From: a bacterium 1XD21-13
Lineage (GTDB): Bacteria; Bacillota; Clostridia; Lachnospirales; Lachnospiraceae
Assembly (NCBI GenBank): GCA_009917555.1
Contig: QZDX01000002.1
Location: 248,001 to 312,000, forward strand
DNA length: 64,000 nt
Direction of reading: 5' to 3'
The notes below the pieces were generated by a model. That model was not told the DNA's origin, did no database searches, and saw nothing but the letters and a program-made list of their open reading frames with translations. The translations under genes were made by a program, and so were the position numbers. Shown one piece after another: positions 1-9,404 of the stretch; the stretch's first letter is position 1, and each line of letters opens with the position of its first letter.

Positions 1-967
1 GGACGATTACCACGCCCTTGATGACCATCTGCCAGAATTCGGATACGCCGCACATTACCATTCCGTCGTTGATAACGCCGATTACGAAGGCACCTACAAT
101 GGTTCCGCCGATGGTTCCGATTCCGCCGGCCATGGAGGTTCCGCCCAATACTGCGGAGGCGATAGCGTTCATTTCCCAGGATTCTCCGGTAGCCGGGTGG
201 GAGGCGGCCAGCTGGGAGGAGGCAATGATTCCCACGATTGCGGAACAGATGCCGGAAATCATGTATACCAGGATTTTTACCTGATCTACCTTGACGCCGG
301 ACAGCTTTGCCGCCTTCTCATTTCCACCGATTGCAAATACATGCCATCCGAAAGCGGTTTTCTTCAGAAGAATGGCAAAGATCACAGCCAGAACTACCAG
401 GATCAGCAGACCTACGGGAATGCCGGCCACACTGGATCCAAAGAAGCCCCAGCCCTGATTCCCAAGAGCCTCGTAGCCTTTCAAATCAGAGTAGGTTGCA
501 CCGTTGGAGTGAATGTTGGCACAGCCTCTCGCCACGTACATCATACCCAGGGTGGCAATGAAGGGGGCTACGTTGAATTTTGTAATGATAAGGCCGTTTA
601 TTACACCGATGAAAGCGCCGATCAGCACTGTAATCAGCACAACCGCCGGCACGCTGAAGTAGAGGGTGACGCCGAACATTTTTAAGGTAAGGCCTTTTTG
701 CAGAAGTCCTCCTGCGATCATGCCGGCCAGGCCTACGATAGCGCCCACGGACAGGTCGATGCCTCCGGTGATGATAACATAGGTCATGCCAATGGCAAGA
801 ATCCCATACAGAGCAACATGCTTGCCGATGAGCAGGGCCGTATTCATATTCAGGAAGTTGGTTGCCGTAACACTGAAAAATATCAGCAGTACAATCAATA
901 CGATAAAGGTTCTTCCTTTTAACAAAGTCATTACCAATGTATTATTATTGGAATTTTTCTTATCCAT
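1..967 (-). CDS. Sugar ABC transporter permease, RbsC/XylH type (3' end cut by window)
   Basis: Inner-membrane permease of a ribose-type ABC importer. The reading frame opens with MDKKNSNNNT at 967 behind a weak AAAGAAT leader and runs 322 codons to the window edge without a stop, so only the last few residues are missing. It has a run of hydrophobic segments and the family glycine-rich blocks GIDLSVGA and GGTSMAGGIGTIGG, typical of the BPD_transp_2 family. It lies about 30 bases downstream of the ATPase gene of the same operon, the usual order for this transporter class. The substrate is a monosaccharide, not settled by this subunit; the adjacent catabolic genes point to a pentose. Confidence 0.93.
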   Translation of the reverse strand, partial: MDKKNSNNNTLVMTLLKGRTFIVLIVLLIFFSVTATNFLNMNTALLIGKHVALYGILAIGMTYVIITGGIDLSVGAIVGLAGMIAGGLLQKGLTLKMFGVTLYFSVPAVVLITVLIGAFIGVINGLIITKFNVAPFIATLGMMYVARGCANIHSNGATYSDLKGYEALGNQGWGFFGSSVAGIPVGLLILVVLAVIFAILLKKTAFGWHVFAIGGNEKAAKLSGVKVDQVKILVYMISGICSAIVGIIASSQLAASHPATGESWEMNAIASAVLGGTSMAGGIGTIGGTIVGAFVIGVINDGMVMCGVSEFWQMVIKGVVIV

Positions 968-996
968 ATTCTTTACTCCTATTCCATATAAATTTA

Positions 997-2532
997 TCAG
1001 TTACCGTGATGCCCCTTATAGGATGCCAGCACCAGGGCTTCTTCCTGTATCTCGTCGCCGCAGAGCTCGCCGGTTTTGATTCCGTTGGAGAGTACCACTA
1101 CACGGTCCGCGATGGCGATGATTTCCTTAAGCTCCGAGGAAATGACGATAATGGAAAGCCCCTGCTCCGCATACTGGTTGATGATATCAAACACCTCGGT
1201 CTTGGCTCCGATATCAATGCCTCGGCTGGGCTCATCCATCAGAAGGATCTTCGGGTCGGTGAGAATACCCTTTCCGATAACAACCTTCTGCTGATTGCCG
1301 CCGGACAGGGAAAGAATTGGAAGACGTTTGTCCGCCACCTTAATATGGATATCCCGGATCTCTTCCTCTACCTTCTCATTTTCCTTGTTGAAGTCCACAA
1401 AGCCGGCCTTGGTGTAGCGGGTAAGAGCAGACAGGGAGCAGTTGCGGCCAATGTCCATGGTCTGCACCAGACCCTCTCTCTGACGGTCCTCCGGAACCAG
1501 GGCGAAGCCCTTTTCAATCTGTCCGGAAATGGATTTGATATCCATTTTTTCCCCTTCCAGGTAAATCTCTCCTGTATGCTCCGGGCGAAGTCCCATAATG
1601 CACTCGAACACCTCGGTCCGTCCAGCTCCCATAAGGCCGTAGATTCCCAGGATCTCTCCCTTTTTCAAATCAAAGTTTACGTCCTTTAAAAGGTAACCGC
1701 CTCCGCTCTTTGGCAGGGTGAGATTCTTTACCTCCAGAACCTTTTCCTGCTTGGACCAGTCGATCTCACGGTCCTTCTTGGGGTAGGATTTGCCCTCTCC
1801 TGTCATCTGTTTTACGATCCAGGGCACGTCAATGTCCTTTACGTCGGCGTCCGCCACGTATTTTCCATCTCTGAGAATGGTCACGTGGTCGCCGATCTGC
1901 ATGATCTCCTCCAGACGATGGGATATGTATACAATGGAGATCCCCTGGGCGGTCAGCTCTCTCATGATCTTGAAGAGCACCTGCACCTCCTGCTCGGACA
2001 GGGATGAGGTGGGCTCATCCATAATGAGGATTTTCAAGTCGTCCTCCACCAGATTTCTTGCAATCTCAATCATCTGCTGCTGTCCTACTCTCAGCTCTCC
2101 CACCAGAGTGTCCACAGGAATCTCGTGCTCCAGCTTTTTTAAAACCTCCGCCGCCTTTTCTCTGTGGTATTTATTGTCCATTCCAAAGCCTTTTTTCTTC
2201 TCCCTGGCTACAAAGATGTTCTGATAAACCGGAAGATTTGGAAACAGGTTCAGCTCCTGGTGGATGATTCCGATTCCATGGCTTCTTGCCTCTGTGGTAT
2301 TTCGGAAATGAACTTCCTTTCCGTCCATGTAAAGCTTGCCCTCGCTGGGCTGCTCGATACCAGCTATCATTTTCATCAGTGTGGATTTTCCTGCTCCGTT
2401 CTCACCGATCAGAACGTTGACCTTGCCGGTGAGCAGATCGAAGTCCACATTGTCCAGAGCCTTGGTTCCGGGATAAATCTTGCTGATCCCCTCCGCGTGA
2501 AAACACACGTCCTCTCTGTTCTTGTTTTCCAT
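997..2532 (-). CDS. Sugar ABC transporter ATP-binding protein (duplicated ATPase, RbsA/MglA type)
   Basis: Energising subunit of the monosaccharide importer, 511 residues, the normal length for RbsA/MglA. Two fused ATPase modules are visible. The N-terminal one has Walker A GENGAGKST and Walker B ILIMDEPTSSL. The C-terminal one has the degenerate Walker A GLMGAGRTE, signature LSGGNQQKV and ILLMDEPSRGID. The degenerate second P-loop is normal for this family. I start it at the ATG at 2532, which has GGAGGG nine bases upstream; an in-frame TTG at 2538 is less likely. It sits between the DUF2291 lipoprotein gene and the permease gene in one operon. Confidence 0.95.
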   Translation of the reverse strand: MENKNREDVCFHAEGISKIYPGTKALDNVDFDLLTGKVNVLIGENGAGKSTLMKMIAGIEQPSEGKLYMDGKEVHFRNTTEARSHGIGIIHQELNLFPNLPVYQNIFVAREKKKGFGMDNKYHREKAAEVLKKLEHEIPVDTLVGELRVGQQQMIEIARNLVEDDLKILIMDEPTSSLSEQEVQVLFKIMRELTAQGISIVYISHRLEEIMQIGDHVTILRDGKYVADADVKDIDVPWIVKQMTGEGKSYPKKDREIDWSKQEKVLEVKNLTLPKSGGGYLLKDVNFDLKKGEILGIYGLMGAGRTEVFECIMGLRPEHTGEIYLEGEKMDIKSISGQIEKGFALVPEDRQREGLVQTMDIGRNCSLSALTRYTKAGFVDFNKENEKVEEEIRDIHIKVADKRLPILSLSGGNQQKVVIGKGILTDPKILLMDEPSRGIDIGAKTEVFDIINQYAEQGLSIIVISSELKEIIAIADRVVVLSNGIKTGELCGDEIQEEALVLASYKGHHGN

Positions 2533-2551
2533 GCTCAAAATCCCTCCTGCT

Positions 2552-3187
2552 TTACTTTGCCTCCAGTTTCACCGCGGTAATCAAAAGCTCGTCGTCGCTG
2601 TCCGCTGTGAAGGTGCCTACGAATTCAATGGTCTTTCCCTGAAGATTCGCCGGGTCCGCAGGCTGAATCACGTTGGCGTCAATCTGGCTGTGAAGCTCCT
2701 GGGAAACTGCCGCCCACTCCTCCTGGTTGGTATAGTCGCCAAAGCGGATGATGTCCAGGGTGTCACGGGTGGAGGAGCCCTTGTAAATGCTTCCGATCTG
2801 GATCTTGATTACCTCAGAGCCCTCATAGCCGTCAAGCTTTACGGTCATGTAGCCGGCCTTTTTCTCCTGGTTGACCTCCTCTACCACGCCAGAGCCCTTT
2901 ACGGCATAGCTGATGCTTCCAGAGGTTCCCATGGAGTATTTTCCGTATTTGTCTACCAGGGACTTAAGATCTCCCCCTGCTTCTCCCAAAAAGGTAGGAA
3001 GATCCACTGCTTTTTCTTCGATATTTGCCTCCGCGCTCTCCCACATGCCCTGTACGCTGTCGGTGGCGTTGAATTCCTGCTTTCCGGTAAGCTGTGCCTC
3101 CTCACCGATCTTTACAATCTTTACACACCCGGTAAGGGAAACAGCCAGTACCAGGGTGAGACCTAAGGCTAACAATTTCTTTTTCAT
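2552..3187 (-). CDS. DUF2291 family lipoprotein of a sugar transport operon
   Basis: A 211-residue secreted lipoprotein. The N-terminus is a lipoprotein signal with lipobox LTGC around residue 20, so the mature protein should be anchored on the outside of the cytoplasmic membrane. The rest resembles the DUF2291 family, repeatedly found beside RbsABC-type sugar transporters; its biochemical role is not established. It has no ATPase or permease features. The gene lies between the binding-protein gene and the ATPase gene. Its leader carries a structured repeat (see 3197-3301) ending just before the ribosome binding site AGGTCAGC. Confidence 0.85.
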   Translation of the reverse strand: MKKKLLALGLTLVLAVSLTGCVKIVKIGEEAQLTGKQEFNATDSVQGMWESAEANIEEKAVDLPTFLGEAGGDLKSLVDKYGKYSMGTSGSISYAVKGSGVVEEVNQEKKAGYMTVKLDGYEGSEVIKIQIGSIYKGSSTRDTLDIIRFGDYTNQEEWAAVSQELHSQIDANVIQPADPANLQGKTIEFVGTFTADSDDELLITAVKLEAK

Positions 3188-3196
3188 GCTGACCTC

Positions 3197-3301
3197 CTAT
3201 TCCAGTTCCGTATTACCTCATACAGTACCCAGATGAATTTCCAGCCACAAATACCCGTGTCTGTAAATTCATCTGGGCACTGAAATGGGAATTGCTGTTT
3301 T
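3197..3301 (-). repeat. Structured leader repeat, family 1, copy A
   Basis: About 105 bases between the binding-protein terminator and the DUF2291 ribosome binding site. On the minus strand it ends in GGAACTGGAATAG, as do the other family 1 copies. The core is an almost perfect hairpin: CCCAGATGAATTT pairs with AAATTCATCTGGG (13 bp), followed inward by CAG/CTG and CAC/GTG. Sister copies lie at 6050-6162, 14337-14447 and 21440-21552. Confidence 0.8.
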
Positions 3302-3351
3302 ATTTTGTCTTTCTTAATCTCTTTATCATGCCATACAAAACTACCATTATG

Positions 3352-3386
3352 GAAGAATAGGGGCCCATAAAAGGCCCCTATTTTCT
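3352..3386. terminator. Hairpin after the sugar-binding protein gene
   Basis: Arms AATAGGGGCC (3356-3365) and GGCCCCTATT (3373-3382) form a perfect 10-bp stem. In the minus direction the T-run is weak (TATTCTTCC), so it may attenuate or stabilise the upstream binding-protein transcript rather than end it fully, a common way to make more binding protein than membrane subunits. Confidence 0.65.
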
Positions 3387-3398
3387 CTGCCTCACGTT

Positions 3399-4466
3399 TT
3401 ATTCGCTGTATACGAAAGCGCTCAGCTTATCCACATTCTCAAGGGTGATTGCAACACAGTCTACGAGCTGCTTCTCTTCTAAGCCTGTGGTGCCTTCCTT
3501 TAAGTACTTGTCTGCCTGCTCAACAGCCATCTCAGCCATCAGAGCGCACTGCTGCAGTGCGGTACCGGTCATTTCCTCAGCCTTAATGAGAGCTGCCGCC
3601 TCGTCGGAGCCGTCTACGCCGATGATCTTGATATCAGTTCTTCCTGCTGCCTTACAAGCCTCTGCAGCGCCCACTGCCATGGTGTCGTTTCCGCAGATGA
3701 TACCGGTGATTTCCGGATTGGACTGCAGGATGGTCTCTGTCTTCTCATAGCCCTGGGTCTGCTCCCAGTTCGCGGTCTGCTGTGCTACCATCTCCAAGGT
3801 ATCGTACTGGTCAATTACCTCATGGAATGCAGAGGAACGAACGCCTGCGTTGGTGTCGGATTCCTTGCCAAGAAGCTCTGCGTACTTTCCTTCCTCGCCC
3901 ATGGCCTCTACCCATTCCTCAGCGATAGCCTTTGCGCCCTGGTAGTTGTTTGCAACGATCTGGGAAATAGCTACGCCATCTGCATTGATCTCACGGTCAA
4001 TGAGGAAGGTGGGGATACCGGCATCTCTTGCCTTCTGAACAGCCTCAACGGTTGCATCTGCACCTGCATTGTCGCAGATAATAGCTGCTGCCTTGTCTGC
4101 AATTGCATTGTCAAACAGCTCGGACTGCTTGGTTGCGTCGTCGTCATGGGAAACAGCCTTTACCTCATAGCCCAGCTCCTGTGCCTTGGCAGTTGCCGTA
4201 TCAGCCTCTGTCTTGAAGAAGGGGTTGGAATGAGATGGTGTGATTATATAAATGATATTGGAACCACCTCCGGGAAGAGCCTCTGCTGCAGGCGCTTCTG
4301 TCTCTGCAGGTGCCTCTTCGGGCTCCTCTGCATCCGGTGTCTCAGCCGGCGCTTCGGTATCTGCCGGAGCCTCAGCCGGTGCCTCTGCCTCTTTGCTTCC
4401 ACAGCCTGCCAGCATGGAGACTGTCATTGCTGCACAGAGAAGTACAGCCAACACTTTTTGTTTCAT
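3399..4466 (-). CDS. Sugar ABC transporter substrate-binding lipoprotein (RbsB family)
   Basis: Extracellular sugar-binding lipoprotein, 355 residues. It starts at 4466 (MKQKVLAVLL) with GGAGGAAAAAC upstream; an in-frame extension further upstream lacks a ribosome binding site. The lipobox MLAGC is followed by an acidic Ala/Pro/Glu linker of about 40 residues that spaces the domain from the membrane. The periplasmic-binding-protein type 1 domain follows, with family blocks SNPFFKTEAD, AAIICDNAGAD, IPTFLIDRE and GIICGNDTMAVGA. It is the receptor for the importer encoded downstream. Motifs match ribose-type binding proteins, but the ligand cannot be read from sequence alone. Confidence 0.93.
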   Translation of the reverse strand: MKQKVLAVLLCAAMTVSMLAGCGSKEAEAPAEAPADTEAPAETPDAEEPEEAPAETEAPAAEALPGGGSNIIYIITPSHSNPFFKTEADTATAKAQELGYEVKAVSHDDDATKQSELFDNAIADKAAAIICDNAGADATVEAVQKARDAGIPTFLIDREINADGVAISQIVANNYQGAKAIAEEWVEAMGEEGKYAELLGKESDTNAGVRSSAFHEVIDQYDTLEMVAQQTANWEQTQGYEKTETILQSNPEITGIICGNDTMAVGAAEACKAAGRTDIKIIGVDGSDEAAALIKAEEMTGTALQQCALMAEMAVEQADKYLKEGTTGLEEKQLVDCVAITLENVDKLSAFVYSE

Positions 4467-4557
4467 AATGTTTTTCCTCCTTAAAATGAAATAGTTTTGT
4501 ATTTGACTGCTTTCCCTGTGAAAGCAGCCAGGATTACGGACCTTCATCCGGAAACCT

Positions 4558-6036
4558 CTACTTGGTCAGAGCCTTGGAAACGGCTTCCTTCCAGCCCTGA
4601 TACTTTTTCTCCCTCTCTGCTTCCTCCATGGAGGGTACAAAGCTTGTTCGCTTGTCATTTTCAAAGAGAGTCTCCCTCTGATACAGACCTGCGCCTATAC
4701 CTGCCGCATAGGCCGCACCGATTCCGGACAGCTCCTCGTCTGCCGGGATGCGCACCGGAATACTTGCCAGATCACTCTGGAACTGCATCAAATAACGATT
4801 CTTGGTGGGACCCCCGTCTACCCGAAGCTCCTCAATGGCAATTCCCGATTCCTCCTCCATGGCCCGTATCACATCTGTGATCTGGTAAGCAATGCTCTCC
4901 AGGCCGGCCTTTACAAGCTCGGCACGCCGGGTTGTCCGGGACATTCCGTAAAATACGGCTCTGGCCCCGCTGTCCCAATAGGGAGCCCCAAGCCCGGAAA
5001 ATGCCGGAACCAGGTAGGTTTCATCCTGGGGATTTGCCTCCGCCGCCAGTTCCCCTGTCTCTGCCGGGGATGAAATCAGTCCCAGCTCATCCTTCATCCA
5101 GGTAATTACGGCTCCTGTATAGTTGATATTTCCTTCCAGTACGTAGCTGACGGCTCCGTCCATCCCCCAAGCCAGGGAGGTTACCACCTTGCTGCTGAAT
5201 ACGGGCTGACTGCCAATGTTCATCATCACGGAGGAGCCTGTTCCGTAGGTAGCCTTGGTCATGCCCTTCTTTAAGCAGCCCTGCCCGAAGAGCGCTCCGT
5301 GGGAATCACCCATGACGCCGTGGATGGGAATGGGGTGTTCAAGAAATCCCTCAAAATCCGTCTCGCCGTAGAATCCATTGGAATCCGTCACCTTGGCCAG
5401 ACAGGAAACCGGGATTCCAAAGAGGCCGCATACCTCCTCATCCCAGGCTAAGGTTCTGATGTTGAACATCTGCGTACGTGAGGCGTTGGAGTAGTCTGTG
5501 CGGAATTCTTTTCCGCCGGTGAGCTTATACACCAGCCAGCTGTCAATGGTTCCGCAGCACAGCTGGCCGTTCCTGGCTTTCTTGGCTGCTCCCTCTACAT
5601 GTTCCAGTACCCAGGCTATCTTGGCTGCGGAAAAATAGGGGGATAAGGAAATTCCCGTGTGGGAGCGCACCAGCTCTGCCTTTCCCTGAGCCTCTAAGCC
5701 CTCACATATCTTTGCGCCTCTGGCGCACTGCCAGACAATCGCATTGTAGACAGGGCGGCCGGTGCTTCGATCCCAGACCAGGGCAGTCTCTCTCTGGTTG
5801 CTGATTCCAAGGGTCCGGATATCGCCCTTGTCAATTCCCGATTTTTCCACCAGAAGCTTTACCACCTCTATGGTATTGCGGTAAATCTCCTCCGGGTCAT
5901 GCTCCACCCATCCCTTATCGTCCACTATCTGCCGGTGGGGAAGGTCCGCCCGCTTAAGAAGGCGGCCGGTGCCGTCAAACAACAGGGCTTTTGTTCCCTG
6001 GGTGCTCTGATCAATCCCAAGTACATAGTCAGCCAT
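4558..6036 (-). CDS. FGGY-family carbohydrate kinase
   Basis: Cytoplasmic sugar kinase of 492 residues that should phosphorylate the imported sugar after isomerisation. The N-terminal FGGY domain opens with GIDQSTQGTKALLF (phosphate-binding loop) and contains GISNQRETALVWDR, close to glycerol kinase. The C-terminal domain has RVDGGPTKNRYLMQFQ and GIGAAYAAGIGAGL for nucleotide binding. Despite glycerol-kinase-like blocks, the location between a split transketolase and a ribose-type transporter argues for a ketopentose substrate. The start at 6036 has GGAGAATTGT upstream; a longer in-frame start would run through the structured leader repeat at 6050-6162. Confidence 0.88.
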   Translation of the reverse strand: MADYVLGIDQSTQGTKALLFDGTGRLLKRADLPHRQIVDDKGWVEHDPEEIYRNTIEVVKLLVEKSGIDKGDIRTLGISNQRETALVWDRSTGRPVYNAIVWQCARGAKICEGLEAQGKAELVRSHTGISLSPYFSAAKIAWVLEHVEGAAKKARNGQLCCGTIDSWLVYKLTGGKEFRTDYSNASRTQMFNIRTLAWDEEVCGLFGIPVSCLAKVTDSNGFYGETDFEGFLEHPIPIHGVMGDSHGALFGQGCLKKGMTKATYGTGSSVMMNIGSQPVFSSKVVTSLAWGMDGAVSYVLEGNINYTGAVITWMKDELGLISSPAETGELAAEANPQDETYLVPAFSGLGAPYWDSGARAVFYGMSRTTRRAELVKAGLESIAYQITDVIRAMEEESGIAIEELRVDGGPTKNRYLMQFQSDLASIPVRIPADEELSGIGAAYAAGIGAGLYQRETLFENDKRTSFVPSMEEAEREKKYQGWKEAVSKALTK

Positions 6037-6049
6037 TATTACAATTCTC

Positions 6050-6162
6050 CTATTCCAGTTCCGCAAATCCCCCTCCAGTACCCCTCTATTAGATGAATTT
6101 CCAGCCACAAAAGAATGTGTCTGCAAATCCCATCTGGCACTGGCTGGGGATTTGCTGTTTTT
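6050..6162 (-). repeat. Structured leader repeat, family 1, copy B
   Basis: Fills the gap between the transketolase C-subunit stop and the kinase ribosome binding site. The outer stem GCAAATCCCC (6063-6072) pairs perfectly with GGGGATTTGC (6146-6155). Inside it CCAGT/ACTGG, AGATG/CATCT, ATTT/AAAT, CAG/CTG and CACA/TGTG also pair. The stem differs in sequence from copies A, C and D, yet pairing is kept. Confidence 0.85.
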
Positions 6163-7090
6163 ATAAATTCTCTTTTATGGTCTTTGCAATGCCATCTGCA
6201 TTCAGCCCGTAGTAATCAAAGACCTCCCGGGAGGTTCCCGTGATTACCGGTGCGTCCGGGAGCGCAAGATTTACAACCTTCCTGGGGCACTCTCTTGCAA
6301 CCACCTGGCTTACCATGGAGCCAAGGCCGCCGAAGGGAGCGTGCTCCTCTGCGGTAACTACCAGCCTTGCATTTCCTGCCGCTTTTACGATCGCTTCCTT
6401 ATCCAAGGGCTTTACGCAGTACATATCCACCACTGCGGCATTGATTCCCTCTGCCTTCAAAAGCTCTGCTGCCTTTACAGCCGGGCCTACCATCTCGCCG
6501 CAGGCGATGATCGCCGCGTCGGTTCCCTCTGTGATGGCGGTCGCCTTATCCATCTCAAAGGGACAGCTTTCCTCGGTGTATACATCCTCCACCGGATTCC
6601 TGCCTACGCGGATGTAAGCCGGCTTCTCGTCCTTTAAGAGCGCCTCGATAAGCTTTGCCGTCTGGAAGCGGTCGCTGGGAAGATAAACACGCATATTAGG
6701 AATGGCCGACATAGCCGCGATATCCTGTGCGGAATGATGGCTCATGCCCAGGGCGCCGTAGCTGATGCCGCCGCTGATGCCGATTAAGGTTACATTGGTA
6801 TTGGAGTAAGCGCAGTCTACCTTTGCCTGCTCATAGCTTCTTGTGGACAGGAAGCAGGCCGGGGATGCCGCAAATGGCTTTTTACCGCATTTTGCAAGTC
6901 CGGCGGCGATGCTCACCAGATTCTGCTCTGCAATTCCCACCTCCACAAACTGCTTGGGATACTCATTGGCAAAGGGCGCTAAGGATGCGCTTCCTCTGGA
7001 ATCACTGCACAGCACTACAATGTCCTTGTCTTCTTTTGCTTTTTCCATTAACACTTCGCAGATAGCCTGCCGGTTTGGTATCTTATTCAT
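6161..7090 (-). CDS. Transketolase, C-terminal subunit (split enzyme)
   Basis: 309 residues covering the pyrimidine-binding and C-terminal domains of a thiamine-diphosphate transketolase. Visible blocks are VEVGIAEQNLVSIAAGLA, which holds the Glu that activates the cofactor, GGISYGALGMSHHSAQDIA and YIRVGRNPVEDVY. Full-length transketolases carry both halves on one chain of about 660 residues; here they are two genes overlapping by 8 bases (start 7090, partner stop 7083), so they should form one heteromeric enzyme. Together they move two-carbon units between ketose and aldose phosphates. The sugar operon context suggests a dedicated role rather than the housekeeping pentose phosphate pathway. 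Confidence 0.93.
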   Translation of the reverse strand: MNKIPNRQAICEVLMEKAKEDKDIVVLCSDSRGSASLAPFANEYPKQFVEVGIAEQNLVSIAAGLAKCGKKPFAASPACFLSTRSYEQAKVDCAYSNTNVTLIGISGGISYGALGMSHHSAQDIAAMSAIPNMRVYLPSDRFQTAKLIEALLKDEKPAYIRVGRNPVEDVYTEESCPFEMDKATAITEGTDAAIIACGEMVGPAVKAAELLKAEGINAAVVDMYCVKPLDKEAIVKAAGNARLVVTAEEHAPFGGLGSMVSQVVARECPRKVVNLALPDAPVITGTSREVFDYYGLNADGIAKTIKENL

Positions 7091-7913
7091 GAAGTGCCGC
7101 CTCCTTTCCTGCCTCCAGATCCTTCATGATCTGTGCATATTCCTCTGCATTAGGCACCTTATGATGCCAGCCTGCCTTGTTTTCCATAATGGAGGAGCCG
7201 CAGCCCTTCACGGTGTTGGCAATGATTACGGTGGGAGCGCCCTTTACGGTCTTTGCCTCGTCGAAGGCAGCTTTCAGCTCCTTATAGTCGTTGCCGTTTA
7301 TGGAAATCACGTGCCATCCAAAAGAGCTCCAGCGCTCTTCCTGGCTGTCGTGAGCCATGACATCCTCGGTGCAGCCGGAAATCTGAAGGCGGTTCCGGTC
7401 TACGACGGCGCAGAGATTGTCAAGCTTGTACTGGTGGGCTGCCATAACGCCCTCCCACACGGAGCCCTCCGCCAGCTCGCCGTCGCCCATAACCGTGTAA
7501 ACCCGGTAGTCTCTCTCGTCCATTTTCCCTGCCAATGCCATGCCTACGCATACGGGAAGTCCGTGTCCCAGAGAGCCGGAGTTCATCTCAATGCCCGGAA
7601 GCTTGTTGTTGGGATGGCCGATAAACTTGCTGCCGAATTTGGAAAATTCCTTGATGACCTGCTCGATGGGGAAGAAGCCCTTGGCTGCCAGTACTGCGTA
7701 CAGGGCTTCCACGGAATGGCCCTTGCTCATGACAAAGCGGTCTCTGTCGGGATCGTCCATATTTTCGGGACTAATGTTCATTTGTTCAAAATAGAGCTCT
7801 ACCAGAATGTCCATGACGCTCATGTCTCCGCCGATGTGGCCGCCCTTGCCTTCCACAATCATGTCGATGACGTTTTTTCTGAGATCGTAAGACAATGCTT
7901 TTAAATTCTGCAT
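7083..7913 (-). CDS. Transketolase, N-terminal subunit (split enzyme)
   Basis: 276 residues making up the diphosphate-binding domain of a transketolase. Recognisable blocks are KGGHIGGDMSVMDILVELYF, MSKGHSVEALYAVLAAKG, SGSLGHGLPVCVGMALAGK and the Mg/ThDP motif GDGELAEGSVWEG with a later NRLQ. The start is placed at the ATG at 7913, preceded by AAGGAGA; a TTG 12 codons earlier would overlap that ribosome binding site. It works with the C-terminal subunit encoded immediately downstream. Confidence 0.93.
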   Translation of the reverse strand: MQNLKALSYDLRKNVIDMIVEGKGGHIGGDMSVMDILVELYFEQMNISPENMDDPDRDRFVMSKGHSVEALYAVLAAKGFFPIEQVIKEFSKFGSKFIGHPNNKLPGIEMNSGSLGHGLPVCVGMALAGKMDERDYRVYTVMGDGELAEGSVWEGVMAAHQYKLDNLCAVVDRNRLQISGCTEDVMAHDSQEERWSSFGWHVISINGNDYKELKAAFDEAKTVKGAPTVIIANTVKGCGSSIMENKAGWHHKVPNAEEYAQIMKDLEAGKEAALHE

Positions 7914-7949
7914 ATTATGTAAACATCTCCTTAATTTATAGTTTTGCAA

Positions 7950-9350
7950 TCACTCGCCCCGAAGGTATGCCTTTACATCCTCCTCGATGGGATCATAGAG
8001 ATCTGCCTTGATTCCTAAGTACTTACATGCCTCGTACAGCACCGGTACTACGTTTTCATGGATTCCTACGCAGTGATGGATGTAGGGGCCCTCCACAATC
8101 TTCGCTTCCAGCCGCTTGATATTCTCCACCTCTACCCACAGGTAGGTGCCCATGCCCTTAGGTCCTTCCACACCCTTGGCATTTCCCAGAAGCAGGGAGT
8201 ACTCGCCGTTGTCGCCGTCGAATCTGGCCAGTGTCACCTCACCATGCTTGGCCTCAGCGGTGATGCTGCCCGGATGGTCAAAGGCCAGGGGATATGTAAT
8301 CTTCGGGGTCTCCTTTGCCACTGAAATGGGCCAGGGACCGCAGTGCTGCAGAAGCTCGCCATTTGCGATATCCGGATGGCGGATGGTCCAGTCTGCAAAG
8401 AAGCTCCGCTTCTCTCCCATTCCGGCCGCCTCAACCAGTAGTGCGGTGATAGCTCCGTGTATATCGGTCTCACAGACAACGGGGATCCCCTCCTCGTTCA
8501 TCAGCGCGTTGGCCGCACAGGGCATAATGCCGATCTCGGACTGAAGCTGGTTCCAGCACTGGATAGCCGCTGCCTTACAGCCGTATTTTTTCACAAGATG
8601 CATCATGGCTACCTTGAGAGCCGCCACATTTTCCAGCTCATTCTCTTTGATCTGGATCTCCATGTGCTCCTTGCAGTAGCGGATTACCTCGGCAACCTCG
8701 GCGCCCTCCTCTTTTGCCTTCTTCATCTCATCTGTGAGCTCCGGCATGGGAATGGGGGAAAGCTGGATGTTGAACTTCTCCAGAAGCTCGCCCTCGTTGC
8801 ACATAGTGGACCAGAATTCAAAGGGTCGGGTGGATATCTGAAGAATCCGGATATTCCGGAAGGTCTTTACCACATTGCACACAGCCAGGAAATCTCTCAA
8901 GCCCCGCTCGAATACGGGATCGCTTAAACGGCAGTTGGTCATATAGGTAAAAGGAATGCCAAAACGACGAAGCACCTTGCCGGTGGCGAAGAGGCCGCAC
9001 TGGGTATCGCGAAGTCTCGTTCCGTCCGGCTCCGGCCGCTCGTCCAAAGGTCCCCAGAGGAGTACGGGAACGCCAAGCTCCTTGGCCAGTCTTGCACATT
9101 CAAACTCGGTTCCGAAGTTGCAGTGGGGCAGGAACAGGCCGTCTACCTTTTCCCTCTTAAATTTCTCTGCAATTTTATACATATCCTCATCATTGTAGAG
9201 AAGTCCCTCTTCGTTGATGTCGGTGATGTCCACAAAGTCAATTCCCAGCTCTTCCAAACGCTTTGCCGTAAGGCCACGGTACTTGATGGCGTCCGGCGCA
9301 CTGAAAATACTTCTTCTGGTTGGCGCATAACCGATTTTGATCTTTTCCAT
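7950..9350 (-). CDS. L-fucose/L-arabinose isomerase family protein
   Basis: A 466-residue cytoplasmic sugar isomerase, first gene of the sugar operon. The Rossmann-like N-terminal part (FLPHCNFGTEFECARLAKEL, VLLWGPLDERPEP) and the later AIQCWNQLQSEIGIMPC and VCETDIHGAITALL blocks match the FucI/AraA-like fold, with acidic and histidine residues (ETD, HCG, HHCVG) available for a divalent metal. It should interconvert an aldose and a ketose that the downstream kinase then phosphorylates. I use the second ATG at 9350 because AGGAGG directly abuts the first ATG at 9356. The exact substrate is unknown. Confidence 0.85.
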   Translation of the reverse strand: MEKIKIGYAPTRRSIFSAPDAIKYRGLTAKRLEELGIDFVDITDINEEGLLYNDEDMYKIAEKFKREKVDGLFLPHCNFGTEFECARLAKELGVPVLLWGPLDERPEPDGTRLRDTQCGLFATGKVLRRFGIPFTYMTNCRLSDPVFERGLRDFLAVCNVVKTFRNIRILQISTRPFEFWSTMCNEGELLEKFNIQLSPIPMPELTDEMKKAKEEGAEVAEVIRYCKEHMEIQIKENELENVAALKVAMMHLVKKYGCKAAAIQCWNQLQSEIGIMPCAANALMNEEGIPVVCETDIHGAITALLVEAAGMGEKRSFFADWTIRHPDIANGELLQHCGPWPISVAKETPKITYPLAFDHPGSITAEAKHGEVTLARFDGDNGEYSLLLGNAKGVEGPKGMGTYLWVEVENIKRLEAKIVEGPYIHHCVGIHENVVPVLYEACKYLGIKADLYDPIEEDVKAYLRGE

Positions 9351-9404
9351 TTTCATCCTCCTAATTCTGATTCCACAATATTGATGTGTTGTTGTACTAT
9401 CTGT

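Noticed and set aside
4467-4547. Upstream in-frame extension of the sugar-binding protein
   Set aside because: It would place 27 charged residues before the lipoprotein signal and lacks a ribosome binding site; the start at 4466 has a strong one.
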